Origin: CAVSSX01 sp963730735
Lineage (GTDB): Bacteria > Actinomycetota > Acidimicrobiia > Acidimicrobiales > RAAP-2
DNA: 21,758 nt
Reading direction: 5' to 3'
NCBI GenBank assembly: GCA_963730735.1
Contig: CAVSSX010000005.1
Span: 1 to 21,758 of the forward strand
The position numbers and the translations under genes are program-made. Numbering within the stretch: position 1 is the stretch's first letter; every line of letters begins with the position of its first letter. Below are positions 21,743 to 21,758 of this stretch, piece after piece. The notes beneath the pieces are model-generated. The model was given only the letters and a program-made list of their open reading frames with translations, was not told where the DNA came from and did not search any database.

Positions 21743-21758
21743 CGGGTCTCCGCTGCGC

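Overview
The window is very GC-rich, packed with genes, uses many GTG/TTG starts, has 4-bp stop/start overlaps between cotranscribed genes, and shows TANNNT boxes a few bases before start codons. This suggests a high-GC actinobacterium, possibly an Acidimicrobiia-type lineage; the phylum is an inference from style and protein flavour, not from a marker gene. No transposase, integrase, CRISPR array or rRNA was seen.

Layout. (1) 1-4629 is core metabolism: the N-terminus of an Fpg/Nei DNA glycosylase (-), an alpha/beta hydrolase (+), a tightly overlapping operon larB-larC-LOG family protein (-), prephenate dehydratase pheA (+, divergent from larB across 23 bp) and tRNA-Ser(UGA). (2) 4957-8597 is a two-gene + operon of polysaccharide or glycoconjugate membrane enzymes: a GT2-like/GT-C-like fusion, then a cellulose-synthase-like GT2 with weakened motifs. 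A small possible membrane ORF follows. (3) 8888-15957 is a four-gene - operon converging on it. In transcription order it has a BcsB-like exported, membrane-anchored protein, an exosortase/EpsI-like polytopic protein, a processive GT2 of the cellulose-synthase type with intact motifs but no PilZ domain, and a GT-C-like membrane glycosyltransferase. (4) 15958-16530 is a 573-bp gap with the most A+T-rich stretch I noticed in the window, probably the leader or promoter zone of that operon. (5) 16531-20106 holds a PAS-GGDEF-EAL protein with degenerate catalytic motifs but a c-di-GMP I-site, and the ribosome-associated GTPase TypA/BipA (both -). (6) 20211 to the right edge holds two overlapping - genes that both look like degenerate RecB/PD-(D/E)XK-type modules; the upstream one has an 18-bp tandem repeat near its start.

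Most interesting reading: 4957-18189 looks like a surface-polysaccharide synthesis and export locus built around a Bcs-like GT2/BcsB pair. It lacks the usual PilZ control domain, and a candidate c-di-GMP receptor is encoded directly upstream on the same strand. The chemical product cannot be told from sequence. The lar operon probably makes part of the nickel-pincer cofactor pathway; larE and larA are not in the window.
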